64,000 bases of DNA from Akkermansiaceae bacterium (GTDB taxonomy: Bacteria > Verrucomicrobiota > Verrucomicrobiia > Verrucomicrobiales > Akkermansiaceae). Of this stretch, positions 30,019 to 40,100 are shown one piece after another (the stretch's first letter is position 1; every line of letters begins with the position of its first letter). The notes beneath the pieces were generated by a model. The model was not told the DNA's origin. It saw only the letters and a list, made by a program, of their open reading frames with translations, and did not search any database. The DNA lies in NCBI GenBank assembly GCA_024233135.1, contig JACKPZ010000002.1, positions 218,874 to 282,873 on the forward strand. Direction: 5' to 3'. The position numbers and the translations under genes were made by a program.

Positions 30019-30564
30019 GTGGCAATTCCCGAACACCGACAGCTCAAAACCCTCCTCCGCGCATCGATGCGCGATCTCGCCCGCAACTCGCCGAAGGACT
30101 CCGCGCCCGTCGTCGCGGCGGTCGCGCGCTGGCTCGCCTCGCATCCGGAACCGGGAACGATCGCCAGCTTCGCCGCCCTGCCCGGCGAGGTCGATCTGCT
30201 CCCTCTTCTCTCGATGGAACCCGGGCGCCGCTGGGTGTTTCCGAAGGTCGAGGGCGAACACCTCGCGTTTCACGAAATCCGCGACCCGGCCACCGAACTG
30301 CTGCCCGGTGCCTTCGGCATCCGCGAGCCGCATCATCTCACGCCGGTGATCGATCCACGGACGATCGAGGTCTTTCTCTGTCCCGGCCTCGCCTTCGACC
30401 AACGCGGAGGCCGCCTCGGCCGCGGCCGCGGGTTCTACGACCGCGCGCTCGTCCTCGCCGGTCCGGGCACGCGGAAGCTCGGCGTTTGTTTCCCATGGCA
30501 ACGGGTGGCCGACACCCACCCTGAGGCGCACGACATCCATATGGACGAGGTGATCCACGGCTGA
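30019..30564 (+). CDS. 5-formyltetrahydrofolate cyclo-ligase
   Basis: 181 residues with a GTG start at 30019 (VAIPEHRQLKTLLRASMRDL); the only nearby ATG (30067) would remove the N-terminal helix, which carries the substrate-binding basic residues. The enzyme makes 5,10-methenyl-THF from 5-formyl-THF and ATP. Signatures are RRWVFPKVEGEHLAFHEI, TIEVFLCPGLAFDQRGGRLGRGRGFYDRAL (the conserved P-x-x-AFD and GxGxGxYD loops) and KLGVCFPWQR. Length is close to the usual 180-200. It is followed by convergent apaG 10 bp later. Confidence 0.88.
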   Translation: MAIPEHRQLKTLLRASMRDLARNSPKDSAPVVAAVARWLASHPEPGTIASFAALPGEVDLLPLLSMEPGRRWVFPKVEGEHLAFHEIRDPATELLPGAFGIREPHHLTPVIDPRTIEVFLCPGLAFDQRGGRLGRGRGFYDRALVLAGPGTRKLGVCFPWQRVADTHPEAHDIHMDEVIHG

Positions 30565-30574
30565 AACCCGCGCC

Positions 30575-30961
30575 TCAGGCCCAGTCCGGGATTTCCAGCC
30601 GGAACGCCGGGATCCGCGAAAAAATCCGCCCGCCCTCCGCCGTCTCGCCGAAGAACGCGCCTTCGGCGGTGGCTCCGCCCGCCACCACGTGGTAGCTATT
30701 GTACGAGAAATGCCCACCCGGCTCGATGAGCGGCGTCTGGCCGACGACACCATCGCCCTCGACCACCGTCACTTCACCGCCGTCCTCGCGCACCACCCAC
30801 TTGCGGCCGCGGATCACCACCGGCTCGTCGGACTCGTTGTGGATCGAGATGAAATACACGAATGGATGCGGTTTTTCCGCAGGCGCGTCGAGGCTCGGCA
30901 TGTAGACGACATCGTCCACCTTCACCCGCAGGGCCTGAAACTCCCGGATCGCATCCGCCAT
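30575..30961 (-). CDS. apaG: ApaG-family protein
   Basis: 128 residues from ATG 30961. It is an Fn3-like fold protein of the ApaG family (linked to Co2+ resistance and cation efflux in enterobacteria, biochemical role unsettled). Motifs are FVYFISIHNESDEPVVIRGR, KWVVREDGGEVTVVEGDGVVGQTPLIEPGG and FSYNSYHVVAGGATAEGAFFG. The gene is intact and isolated: convergent with the folate gene and divergent from the gene at 31079. Confidence 0.88.
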   Translation of the reverse strand: MADAIREFQALRVKVDDVVYMPSLDAPAEKPHPFVYFISIHNESDEPVVIRGRKWVVREDGGEVTVVEGDGVVGQTPLIEPGGHFSYNSYHVVAGGATAEGAFFGETAEGGRIFSRIPAFRLEIPDWA

Positions 30962-31078
30962 GACGGGAATGCTCCGGAGTCCCCCGCATTCTGCCAAGCA
31001 CGAAAGGCCCGGCCGGGCCGCGCACAACAAACATGCAAGTTTCTTGCGTTTCCAATCATCCGCCTGCACCCTCCCGGC

Positions 31079-31516
31079 GTGCGCGGCTCGCCTTTGCTCC
31101 GGACCTTCCTGCTGTTGCTCGTCCTCATCGGGACGGGGCTGTGGATCGTGCGCGTCACCCGCGCCCGGGACCTCACGCCGCCCACCTCGGCGCCGACGGA
31201 GGAAACCGGCAGCGCCACCGACGCCCGCACCATCCCCTACCGTCTCACGCTTTCCGCGCCGGCGGAGTTCGTTGAAATCGGCACGCTCGACAGCGCCGCC
31301 ACCAGCTCCGCCCTCCGCGGCGAACTGGAGGTTTCCTCCGACGCGCCGGTCCTCACCCTGATCGTCCGCTGGCGCGATGCCGCGGAAACCAACGTCCACC
31401 GTTTCGCCAGGCTGACCTTGGAAATCCCCGGCCGCGACACCATCGAACATGTCTTCGACGCCGCCGGCGACATCGACGACGTCTGGGAACTCCCCCCGCC
31501 CGATTCCGAGCCATGA
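31079..31516 (+). CDS. Single-span membrane hypothetical protein
   Basis: 145 residues from GTG 31079 (reading MRGSPLLRTFLLLLVLIGTGLWIVR), which gives an N-terminal membrane anchor; no ATG in frame fits better. The rest is a probable periplasmic beta-sandwich (LRGELEVSSDAPVLTLIVRW, VHRFARLTLEIPGRDTIEHVFD). The stop overlaps the start of the metal-ABC ATPase gene by 4 bp, so the two are translationally coupled. No family was recognised. It could be an accessory subunit of the transporter that follows. Confidence 0.6.
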   Translation: MRGSPLLRTFLLLLVLIGTGLWIVRVTRARDLTPPTSAPTEETGSATDARTIPYRLTLSAPAEFVEIGTLDSAATSSALRGELEVSSDAPVLTLIVRWRDAAETNVHRFARLTLEIPGRDTIEHVFDAAGDIDDVWELPPPDSEP

Positions 31517-32286
31517 GCGACACCCATCACGACTGCTGCGCCCACCACGGGCACCACCACGAGCTGGCGATCGAGGATCTATCCGTTTCCTATCGGAACG
31601 TGCGCGCCCTCGAAGGTGTGAACCTCGCGACGTCCTGCGGCAACCGCGTCGCCCTCATCGGCCCCAACGGCGCCGGCAAGAGCACCCTGCTCAAGGCGAT
31701 CGCCGGCCTTGTCCCGCGCTCATCCGGCACCATCCGCTGGCGAGGCACCGCCGTGCGCAAGTGGTCGCGCGAATTCGCCTACCTGCCGCAGCGTGAAGAA
31801 GTCGACTGGTCGTTCCCGATCACCGTCCAAGGCCTCGTCGAAATGGGACGCTATCCGCAAACCGGATGGTGGCGCAGGTTTTCCAAGGCCGATCACGAGG
31901 CCGTCGACCGCGCGATCGAATCGCTCGCCCTCGGCGACCTCCGTCACCGGCAGATCCGCGAACTTTCCGGCGGCCAGCAGCAGCGCGCCTTCCTCGCCCG
32001 CGCGCTCGCCCAGGAAGCGCACGTGCTGCTCCTCGACGAGCCGTTCACCGGCCTCGATCGCAACGCGTCCGAACTTCTCGGCGACCTCCTCCACCGCCTC
32101 GCGCACGAGGGACGTCTCGTCATCGCCTCGCACCACGACCTCGTTTCCGCGCCGCGATTGTTCGACGAAGTGCTGCTGCTCGCCACCCGGCCGGTCGCCT
32201 TCGGCATCGTCGAGGAAGTGCTGCGGGAAAACATCATCCGCACCGCGTTCCAATCCGGCACTCCGCCGCAGGCCGCCGCATCCTGA
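31513..32286 (+). CDS. Metal ABC transporter ATP-binding protein (Zn/Mn type)
   Basis: 257 residues. ABC ATPase of the Mn/Zn/Fe-chelate group: Walker A GPNGAGKSTLLKAI, Q-loop YLPQREEVDWSFPITV, signature LSGGQQQRAFLARAL, Walker B VLLLDEPFTGLD, and the H-loop in IASHHD. The first 17 residues form a metal-ligand cluster (SDTHHDCCAHHGHHHE) unlike the normal start of these ATPases. It overlaps the small membrane gene upstream and is followed by the permease 17 bp later. No substrate-binding protein gene is visible here, so the cation (Zn2+, Mn2+ or Fe2+) cannot be fixed. Confidence 0.92.
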   Translation: MSDTHHDCCAHHGHHHELAIEDLSVSYRNVRALEGVNLATSCGNRVALIGPNGAGKSTLLKAIAGLVPRSSGTIRWRGTAVRKWSREFAYLPQREEVDWSFPITVQGLVEMGRYPQTGWWRRFSKADHEAVDRAIESLALGDLRHRQIRELSGGQQQRAFLARALAQEAHVLLLDEPFTGLDRNASELLGDLLHRLAHEGRLVIASHHDLVSAPRLFDEVLLLATRPVAFGIVEEVLRENIIRTAFQSGTPPQAAAS

Positions 32287-32303
32287 AACACCGCATCGTT
32301 TCC

Positions 32304-33143
32304 GTGGACATCGAACTCCTCAGCAACCCGTTCTATCAGCGCGCGCTGGCGACCGCCGGATTCATCGGCTTCGCCAACGGCTTCTTCAGCGGCATCGTCG
32401 TGCTGCGGCGCAACGCGCTCTCGGTTTCCGCGCTCTCGCACACGATGCTGCCGGGGATCGCTCTCGGCATCCTCGTCACCGGCGCGCTCACCCAGTGGAA
32501 CGCCTTCCTCGGCGCGCTCTTCGCCGCCCTGCTCGTCGGGCTCGGCTCGCTGGCCGTCTCGCGCGGGAAACGCATCGCCCAAGGCACCGCGCTCGGCGTG
32601 CTCTACACCACCGGGTTCGCCGCCGGGGTCGCCATCCTCCCGCGCCTCGATACCCGCCAGGAACTCGAACACTGGCTCTTCGGAGACATCATCGCCGTCG
32701 GCAACGCCGACATGTGGATCGCCTTCACCATCGGCTCGCTCACTTTGCTGGTCACCACGCTCTGGATGCGGCCGATCCTGCTCACCCTCTTCGAGCCCAA
32801 CGTCGCCGCCGCGCAAGGCGTGCACGTCCGGCTCTTTCAATATCTCATCTTCGGCCTGCTTGTGCTATCTCTCGTCGCCTCGCTCCAGGCCGTCGGCTGC
32901 GTGCTCTCCGTAGGCCTGCTCGTTACCCCGGCGGCCACCGTTTCCCTGCTCACGGACAAAACCTCGACCCTCTTCTGGGGCGGTGGACTCGTCGGCTGCC
33001 TCGGCTCGCTCGCCGCCGTGCTCGCATCCTCCGCCCTCGGCATAGCCCCTGGCCCCGCCATCGTCATCACGCTGGGCCTCCTGTTTCTCGCAGCCTATCT
33101 CTTCAGTCCGAAATACGGACTCCTCGCCACTATCGCGCGCTGA
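32304..33143 (+). CDS. Metal ABC transporter permease (ZnuB/TroC family)
   Basis: 279 residues from GTG 32304. It has eight to nine membrane spans (ALATAGFIGFANGFFSGIVVL, HTMLPGIALGILVTGAL, AFLGALFAALLVGLGSLAV, LGVLYTTGFAAGVAILPRL and others). The permease loop LSVSALSHTMLPGIALG corresponds to the ABC-3 family EAA-like region. Conserved LQAVGCVLSVGLLVTPAATVSLLTD lies near the end. It works with the preceding ATPase to import a divalent metal. The usual third partner, a solute-binding lipoprotein, is not in the window. Confidence 0.9.
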   Translation: MDIELLSNPFYQRALATAGFIGFANGFFSGIVVLRRNALSVSALSHTMLPGIALGILVTGALTQWNAFLGALFAALLVGLGSLAVSRGKRIAQGTALGVLYTTGFAAGVAILPRLDTRQELEHWLFGDIIAVGNADMWIAFTIGSLTLLVTTLWMRPILLTLFEPNVAAAQGVHVRLFQYLIFGLLVLSLVASLQAVGCVLSVGLLVTPAATVSLLTDKTSTLFWGGGLVGCLGSLAAVLASSALGIAPGPAIVITLGLLFLAAYLFSPKYGLLATIAR

Positions 33144-33151
33144 CCCGGACG

Positions 33152-33168
33152 CGCGGATGGGCTCCGCG
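33152..33168. terminator. Hairpin between convergent genes
   Basis: A perfect 6-bp stem CGCGGA / TCCGCG with loop TGGGC lies in the 35-bp gap between the convergent permease and LRR-protein genes. It has no T-run, so it is a bidirectional terminator candidate only. Confidence 0.4.
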
Positions 33169-33178
33169 TATGAAACGG

Positions 33179-36100
33179 TCAGCGCGGCAGTGGACGCGCC
33201 GGAGCACGACTCGATGAAGACACGACTCCCTTGCCGACAAGGTCGATCACAAATGGGGAATCCGCAGCGTCATTGTTCACGATCCGCAGGGAGGCCTTCC
33301 GCTTTCCCTCGGCCTTGGGTTTGAAGGTCACCTTGAACGTCACGGATGCGCCTGGAGCCAACGATGACGTGCCCAGGGATTTCACGCGGAAGTCACGTGC
33401 GGCAGCTCCCTTCGTTTTGACCTTGATGTTCTCAAGCACGCCGGTTCCGGTGTTGCGGATCACAAACTTGCGGACGCTGCCTGATTTCATCTTCACGGAG
33501 CCAAACGAAACCACGCCTTTGCCGTTCTTCCGGGTTTTGCCGCCTTGTTCCCGGACTACGATTTTCGGCTCCCGCTCGATCCCCTTGCCGGCCAGCCGCA
33601 ATTCGAACACACCCACGTCCGGATCGTCGCTCGCAAGGTGAAGCGTGGCCTCACAAGGTCCCGCTTTCCCCGGCTGGAACGTGACGGCGAATCCCGAGCT
33701 CGTCCCCGGGGCCAGTGATTTCGCCTGCGGTTCGGAGATCGTGAACGCGGTGGCATTCCGTCCGCTTGTCGTGATCGATCCGACCGCCAGCGCCGCGTCC
33801 CCCGTGTTGCGGATGACAAATTCTTTCCGGACCGACGCGCCTGTGAGCGCCTCGCCGAAGGAAACTCCGTCTCCGCTGGCGAGCGCGGCACCGGATGGCA
33901 GACCGACAACGATCTCCGGTTCGAGAGCCGGCGTGCCGTAGCCCCAGAGCGGGATATCGAACGGGTTCTCATCCGAGTCGTCGCTCGCGATCCGCAGGGC
34001 CGCGGTTCGTTCGCCTATTTCTCCGGGTTGGAAGGTCACGGTGAAATCCGTGCTCGCTTTCGGAGCCAGCACATCGGTCGTCAGGCTGCCGAGGGTGAAA
34101 TCCGACGCGTGCGCGCCATCCACCGAGAGGGCCAGTCCACCGAGGTCCGCGGTGCCTTGGTTGATGATGCTGAACGTGTAGGTGACGGCGCCACCCAACG
34201 GCACCGAGGCGAACGAGCGGCCGGAACCATCGTCGGTGAGAAACGAGGTTCCGAGTTTCACCGCGATCTCCGGAGCGGAAGGCTGGGCGATACCCACACC
34301 CGTAAGCTGGATCTCGAACGGGTTCTCATCCGCGTCATTGCTCCAGATTTGAAGACTGGCGTTCTTGCTCCCGACGGCCGATGGCCGGAAGGTCACCACA
34401 AATGTGATACTCTCCCCTATGATCAGATGATTCTTGGAAAGGCTTCCGACAAGGAAGTCCGCGGCATTCGGACCGCTCTTTGTGATCGAGAGATTGGACA
34501 GATATGCGTTCCCCCGGTTGATCAGGGTGAAGGTTTGCCAGTTACTTCCGGAATATGCGATCGCCGCATCGAAGGTGACGATCGATTCACCGGAAACCAG
34601 ATCCGTGCCGGCGGGGTCCTCCACGGCGATCTCCGGACTGGGCGGCGGCAGGGCCGTGCCCCGCAGCGTGAGATGAATCAGGCCCTCGTCGGCGTCGTTG
34701 CTCGATATATGCAGTCTCGCACTCCGTTCGCCGATCGCCTCGGGCGCGAATCTAACAATCACCGACGCGAATCCGCCCGCCGCGATGGAGGAAGGAACCG
34801 CCGAAGTGATCTTGAAATCCCCGGCGTTCGTTCCATCCAATGTGACGGCAAGGTTCTGAAGAACTTCGGTGCCGGGGTTGTAGATTGTGACACCCGTCAC
34901 AACGAAGGTGCCTACCGACGTGGTCCCGGCATCCACGACTCCTTCGTTTGCGAGCTCGGGTCCGTACTGGGTGACCACGATTTCCGGCCTGGGTGTGGGT
35001 GTGCAGACGCCGACAAGAGGCACATCGATCGCACCATCGGCCGGGTCATCACTCACGAATCGCAGCGTGGCGCTGCGGGAACCACCAGCTCCGGCGGTGA
35101 ACGTAACGGTGAAGGTGGCGCTGGTGCCGGGAGCGAGGCTGGTGACGCTCGGGCCGTCGATAGAGAAATCCGCGGCGGCCGAACCACTCAGCCCCACCGA
35201 CAAACCGCCGAGCACCGTGGAGCCGGAGTTGGCAACGGTGAAACTTCTGGACGCGCTAGCGCCCGGCAGCAGGTATCCGAAGTCGATCGCGGCACCGCCG
35301 TTTCCGAGAGTCTGGCCGAACGGGCCTTTCACCTGGATCCGCTGGGAGCCCGCCAGAGCAACCGCCGGATACCCTTTCCACGTCGGAGAGGTGAAACCAT
35401 CGGCGGCGGGGTGATAGAAAACCGTGAATCCATCGGCCGTCCAATCAAATGGGCCGTTGCCGGTTCCCGGAGCGTCGCCTTCGAACATCACCGCGGAAAG
35501 TGAGTCGCTGTAGGCGAAGGCGTTCACTCCAAGATACGTGACCGACGCCGGAATCGAGACGTTCTCCAGATGCGGACAATGGGAAAACGCGTTGCTCCCC
35601 ACCGTCTCGAGGCTGGAGGGAAGGACCACCGCCGACAGCTTCGCGGATCCGAACGCCGTGGGACCGATGCTTGTCACCCCATTGGGAACGGCATACGGCC
35701 CTTCCCTCGCGGCGGGATACGTGATCAGCATCGTCATCGGCAGGTCGAACAACACACCATCGACCGATTGGTAACCCGGGTTCGCACCATCCACCGTGAT
35801 CCGCGCGAGACTCGTGCAACGCGCGAACACCTCGATGCCGATGTTGGTGACGCTGGCGGGAATGTTCACTTCGACCAACGACGCGCACCAACCGAATGCG
35901 GACGAATCGATCTGTGTGAGTCCTTCGGGCAGACTGACGCTTTCAAGGCCGCTGCCGATGAAGGCGGATTGGCCGATGCTGAGAAGCCCAGGCTGAAAAT
36001 CCGCTGTCCGGAGCTGACTGCAACCCGCGAACGCACGGTAGCCCACGCTCTGCACACCAGCGGGAAACGTCACATCCGAGAGGCTGGCGCAGGTTTCGAA

Positions 36101-36931
36101 TGCGTAGCTTCCGATGCTGACCACGCCCGCCGGCAGCGAGATCGTGCCGAGCAGCGCGCAGTCTTTGAACGCGCCGGCACCGATGCTCGTCGCCGATGGC
36201 GGCAAAGCCACCGACACCAGCTTGCCGCAATCTTGGAATATGTAAGCCGGCACGCCTTCTCCCTGAGCCAGGGTGGCATGGGCAAGCGCGGTGCAGCCTT
36301 CAAAGAGATACGTGGAGTTGGCCGTGAGGCCACCGAGCACTGTGGCACTGGTGAGGGCGGTGCAATTTGCGAAAGCACCGCTCCCGACCTGGGTGACGCT
36401 TGCCGGAACCGATATGTCGGCAAGTGCGGCTGCCCCCCTGAACGCGCCGGTTCCGATGTGGGTGACACTCACGGGGAATGTGATCCCGGTCAGCGCCGTG
36501 GCGTCCGCGAACGCGCTGTCACCGATGGTCTGAAGGCCCTCGTTCAGAACAACTCCGGTCAGCGACTGGCAACGGTTGAACGTCCCATCGCCAATCGTGG
36601 TAACACTTGTGGGAAAGTTGATCGATGCGATGTTGGTGCAGCCCAGAAAAGCCCCGTCGTCAATGACCTCAATCCCGGAGGGAAGCTCGACCGCGGTCAC
36701 CGATGACCGATGAAGAAACGCCCTCTCCCCGATGCGGGTGACCGGCGAGCCATCAATTTCAGCCGGGATGGAGATCGATCCACCCGCACCGGTGTAGCCG
36801 GTGATAGTCACCTCACCACCCTCGACAGTGTGGGTGAAATCAGCCGCGGGTAGCTCCGGGCACGCCATCAGGCAAAAGATTCCAAGCAAGATGCGGCACC
36901 TGCGGAGGAGCCCCTTGACTTCATTTCGCAT
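33179..36931 (-). CDS. BspA-like LRR plus choice-of-anchor D repeat surface protein
   Basis: 1250 residues from ATG 36931 (an upstream ATG at 36961 is possible), with signal peptide MRNEVKGLLRRCRILLGIFCLMACPELPAA. Residues about 25-500 are BspA/TpLRR repeats of about 23 residues (IGERAFLHRSSVTAVELPSG, IGDGTFNRCQSLTGVVLNEG, VGYRAFAGCSQLRTADFQPG). From about residue 540 to the end come five or six choice-of-anchor D domains (SRSFTVANSGSTVLGGLSV, TYFSIINQGTADLGGLALSV-type units, ending LRIVNNDAADSPFVIDLVGKG), each about 115-125 residues. It is probably a cell-surface adhesin or matrix protein. No LPXTG, PEP-CTERM or other sorting signal is recognised. Confidence 0.87.
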   Translation of the reverse strand: MRNEVKGLLRRCRILLGIFCLMACPELPAADFTHTVEGGEVTITGYTGAGGSISIPAEIDGSPVTRIGERAFLHRSSVTAVELPSGIEVIDDGAFLGCTNIASINFPTSVTTIGDGTFNRCQSLTGVVLNEGLQTIGDSAFADATALTGITFPVSVTHIGTGAFRGAAALADISVPASVTQVGSGAFANCTALTSATVLGGLTANSTYLFEGCTALAHATLAQGEGVPAYIFQDCGKLVSVALPPSATSIGAGAFKDCALLGTISLPAGVVSIGSYAFETCASLSDVTFPAGVQSVGYRAFAGCSQLRTADFQPGLLSIGQSAFIGSGLESVSLPEGLTQIDSSAFGWCASLVEVNIPASVTNIGIEVFARCTSLARITVDGANPGYQSVDGVLFDLPMTMLITYPAAREGPYAVPNGVTSIGPTAFGSAKLSAVVLPSSLETVGSNAFSHCPHLENVSIPASVTYLGVNAFAYSDSLSAVMFEGDAPGTGNGPFDWTADGFTVFYHPAADGFTSPTWKGYPAVALAGSQRIQVKGPFGQTLGNGGAAIDFGYLLPGASASRSFTVANSGSTVLGGLSVGLSGSAAADFSIDGPSVTSLAPGTSATFTVTFTAGAGGSRSATLRFVSDDPADGAIDVPLVGVCTPTPRPEIVVTQYGPELANEGVVDAGTTSVGTFVVTGVTIYNPGTEVLQNLAVTLDGTNAGDFKITSAVPSSIAAGGFASVIVRFAPEAIGERSARLHISSNDADEGLIHLTLRGTALPPPSPEIAVEDPAGTDLVSGESIVTFDAAIAYSGSNWQTFTLINRGNAYLSNLSITKSGPNAADFLVGSLSKNHLIIGESITFVVTFRPSAVGSKNASLQIWSNDADENPFEIQLTGVGIAQPSAPEIAVKLGTSFLTDDGSGRSFASVPLGGAVTYTFSIINQGTADLGGLALSVDGAHASDFTLGSLTTDVLAPKASTDFTVTFQPGEIGERTAALRIASDDSDENPFDIPLWGYGTPALEPEIVVGLPSGAALASGDGVSFGEALTGASVRKEFVIRNTGDAALAVGSITTSGRNATAFTISEPQAKSLAPGTSSGFAVTFQPGKAGPCEATLHLASDDPDVGVFELRLAGKGIEREPKIVVREQGGKTRKNGKGVVSFGSVKMKSGSVRKFVIRNTGTGVLENIKVKTKGAAARDFRVKSLGTSSLAPGASVTFKVTFKPKAEGKRKASLRIVNNDAADSPFVIDLVGKGVVSSSSRAPARPLPR

Positions 36932-37149
36932 CCCGGACGACTTCGACAGCGTGCTCACCATAATCCCATACGGACGAAAGGGTGAATTCGTGCTGGCGTG
37001 ATGCCGTTCTTTTCAAGAGCAAAGTCCTCATCTTCCGCCGGTCACCCTCCGACTCCGGACGGGTATCCTTTCTCCTGGACCATCGCAAGCCCCAAGATGG
37101 CGGACAATGTGAAGCATCCAGACAGATACACTCCAATGGCCATCCGACG

Positions 37150-37169
37150 GTCCCCCGAGACGGGGCGAC
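37150..37169 (-). terminator. Hairpin following the CotH protein gene
   Basis: On the minus strand GTCGCCCCG / CGGGGGAC pair around TCT with one bulge, directly after the stop codon at 37172. No T-run follows. It is a candidate terminator for the 37172-42880 gene. Confidence 0.4.
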
Positions 37170-37171
37170 CC

Positions 37172-40100
37172 TCATTCCAACACCACGCGCAGCCGGATGA
37201 AACGGGCGTCGTCCTCGTCCACCGTGGGCACCACCCGGTAGGTCACGGTTTCGGTGCCGTCGCCGTTGTCCATCGGGACACCGGTTTCTTCGACAACTCC
37301 CCCGCCCGACTGCCAGCCGTCGAGGACGGTCGAGGTTTCGACGATGTAGGAAACCTGCTCCGCATCGATCCGCCGGCGGAAGGAGATCGTGAGGTGCTTG
37401 CCGTCCACATCGTCGGCGAAGCCCGCCGCGGGCAGTGCCGCCATCGGATCGGCCGCCAGATCCGCGCCGATGGCATACATCATCAACCAGCTCATTCCGG
37501 GCAGCGCATCCTGCATCGGGTCGGTCGCTCCTTGCGAGGCCAGCCAGTCGCCGAAGGGATCACCCGCCCCGTCGGTGCCCGGAGAGGCGTCGGCGGCCGC
37601 CCAACTCTGCGCCAGCGCGTGGTCCGGTGCGGAAAACGGGTCGATGAGCGCCATCGCGGGGCCGTCGCCGTCGGCCGCCCCGGGCCATGGCGCGATGTCG
37701 TCGTATTCGAAATCATGGATCGCGGTGCCAGCTCCGTAGGACAGCTTGATCTGCTCGCCTCCATTCGAGAGGTTGTCCTCCGCCTCCCACTCGCCGGCCA
37801 CGGGCAGGCCGCTGCCGTAGCGTTCCTCGAAGGCGGCGATGCTTTTGACCACCAGCACGAAGGCTCCGGGCGGCAGGCTGGTGACCGCCGAGCCCGCGAA
37901 ATCGAAATCGACGCCCTTGGTGAAACGCACGTCCGTGAGATCGAGCGTGACCGTGCTGCTGATGTTGCGCAGCTCGAGATACTCAAAATCCTGCTCCTCG
38001 CCGCTCGCCGGAGGCGGCCCGGCGGGATTGTACATCACCTCGGTGATCATCAGGTTCTGCTGGAGGACCTCAAGGTCGTTCGGCATCGTCGCCGTGAACT
38101 GATAGGCGGCCGACCAATGGCTCCAGCGCCCGCTGTTGTCCTTCATGCGGACACGCGCCCGATACGTGTGTCCGGGTTTCACCGCACCGGCCGGAAGGTC
38201 GAGCGCGGCGGAAAACGTGGTGAGTTCGCCAGACAGCCAGACCGGCGTGTATTCCATGATGAAATCGGCGTCCCGGTCCCAACCGGGCGCGGTAGGGTCC
38301 TCCACCTCGCCGATCCGCCACTCCATCGCCGCGAAGGTGCCCGCCCCCTGGGGATCGGAAAACGCGGTGCTCGCGAACGACAGCGAGTTCACCGGATGCG
38401 CGGGATCGCCTGTATAACTGATGACCGGCTTCGCGGGAAGATATGCCGCGTCGGCCGCGTCGGCGAGGCTGTCGAGATGGGCGCCCCGTCCACCCGCGCC
38501 CACGGCCGGCCCCGTCGAACCGTTCCAACCGACAAAACAGAAGTTCTTCATGTCCTCGATCTTCCATGGGAGCGGATCGTCGTTCTGCGTGCCCGAACCG
38601 AGCGGCGCGTTCCGCCAGCGGTCCTGGTCCGCCTGGGAAAACCCGGAGATCACCGCGGCCCGGTCGTCGATGAGGCCGTTCACCTGGTCCTCCTGCCAGA
38701 CGAGGTCGCGGAACTCGCGCAGCACGTTGCGGTGCTCGAGTTTCATCGCCGGCTTGTCGACATAACTCGCGCCCGACGGAGCGGAATCCGAACTCATGTC
38801 CCATCCGTAGAGCGCATTGTTGGCGTGTTCCCAGCCGTTGTTCCAGTTCGGCCCGAAGCTGGCGTCCCAGTCGTAGGGCAGGAACCAACAACGTCCGCGG
38901 GACGGATCGGGCCCCGTCGGTTCGAAATACCATGCCAGGTTCTTCAAGGCGTGCCGGAGGTCCTCGTGGATGTAGGGAAACACATCGTAGTGACGGATGC
39001 CTTCGGCGACGGCCGAGTAGCGGTACCACTTGTCGTAGTTCACATAGTAGTCCAGCCACACCGGGTTCTGCGCGCCGTGGAGGTTGTCGCGGATGTTGTT
39101 GAACTCCGAGCCGTCGGAAACCATGTCCGGCGATTGGTAGCGGCGCTGCGTATCGGCGTCCCAGATCCAGTCCGACATCTTGTAGAGGTTGCCTTTCTCC
39201 ATACCGCGGTTCTCGAGGAATCCGCTCTCGTATTCCTCCACCACCTGGGTGAGCCCCCAGAAATCGCCGTTGTATTGGTCCGGCGCCTCGGACGCACCGT
39301 CGATCACCCGGAAATGCACCCAGTCCGTGTGCGCGGCCGGCACGCCGAAGGTCCGCCAGAGGGTGGCGCCGATCTCCTCGGGCATGCCCCAGCCGTTGGT
39401 GCCCTTGTTTTCGTACATCCGGTTCATCGCGAGCCGCTTGCGCTTCGCCGGATAGGGATTCCCGTTCTCGTCGCGCGCCTCGAAGTAGTTGCCGCGGTGG
39501 AAGCGGAACTTGTAGTGGCGCTTGCCATTGGTGAAACGGCCGATGTTGTCGCCATAGCGGCTGTTGCCTCCGCGGAGGCGCGTCACCACGTGGTCGTAAA
39601 CCACCCCGTCATACACGAACGCGCCCTCCCACTCCTCGGCGCGGCGGGCGGCAAGCACGCTTGCATCGCCCGTGTTCGGAAACTGCTCCCACGAGTTGTA
39701 GGCCTGCAGCGTCATCATGTCCTCGTGGCGGGTGATCCAATGATAGACCGGCAGCGACGTCAGCATCGCCTTCGACCACACCTTGCCCGCGCCGGCGGAT
39801 GAGACCGATGCCGTCGCCGCCGTGTAATCCGGAACCCCATCGTATACGAAACACGCGAAATTGAGCGACTCGTCGTCGGCATACGGCACCCGCACCGACA
39901 TTCCCGGAATGTCCTCCGCCTCGATCCGGTAGCGCACCAGCGTGCGGTGGGATTGGCCGGGAACGACCGCGGTGAACACGCCGTCGGCCGCCGTTTCATC
40001 CGCGCCCGAGCCGTCGTCCACCATCGCGAGCGTCGTCCAGTTCGACGGATCCTCAAAGGCCGGGTTGACCGGACGCTCGCCCTTCGGGTCCGCCAGAACC

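Noticed and set aside
36998..39802. 934-residue open frame antisense to the first CotH protein
   Set aside because: Same effect; the opposite strand encodes clear CotH and lamin-tail motifs.
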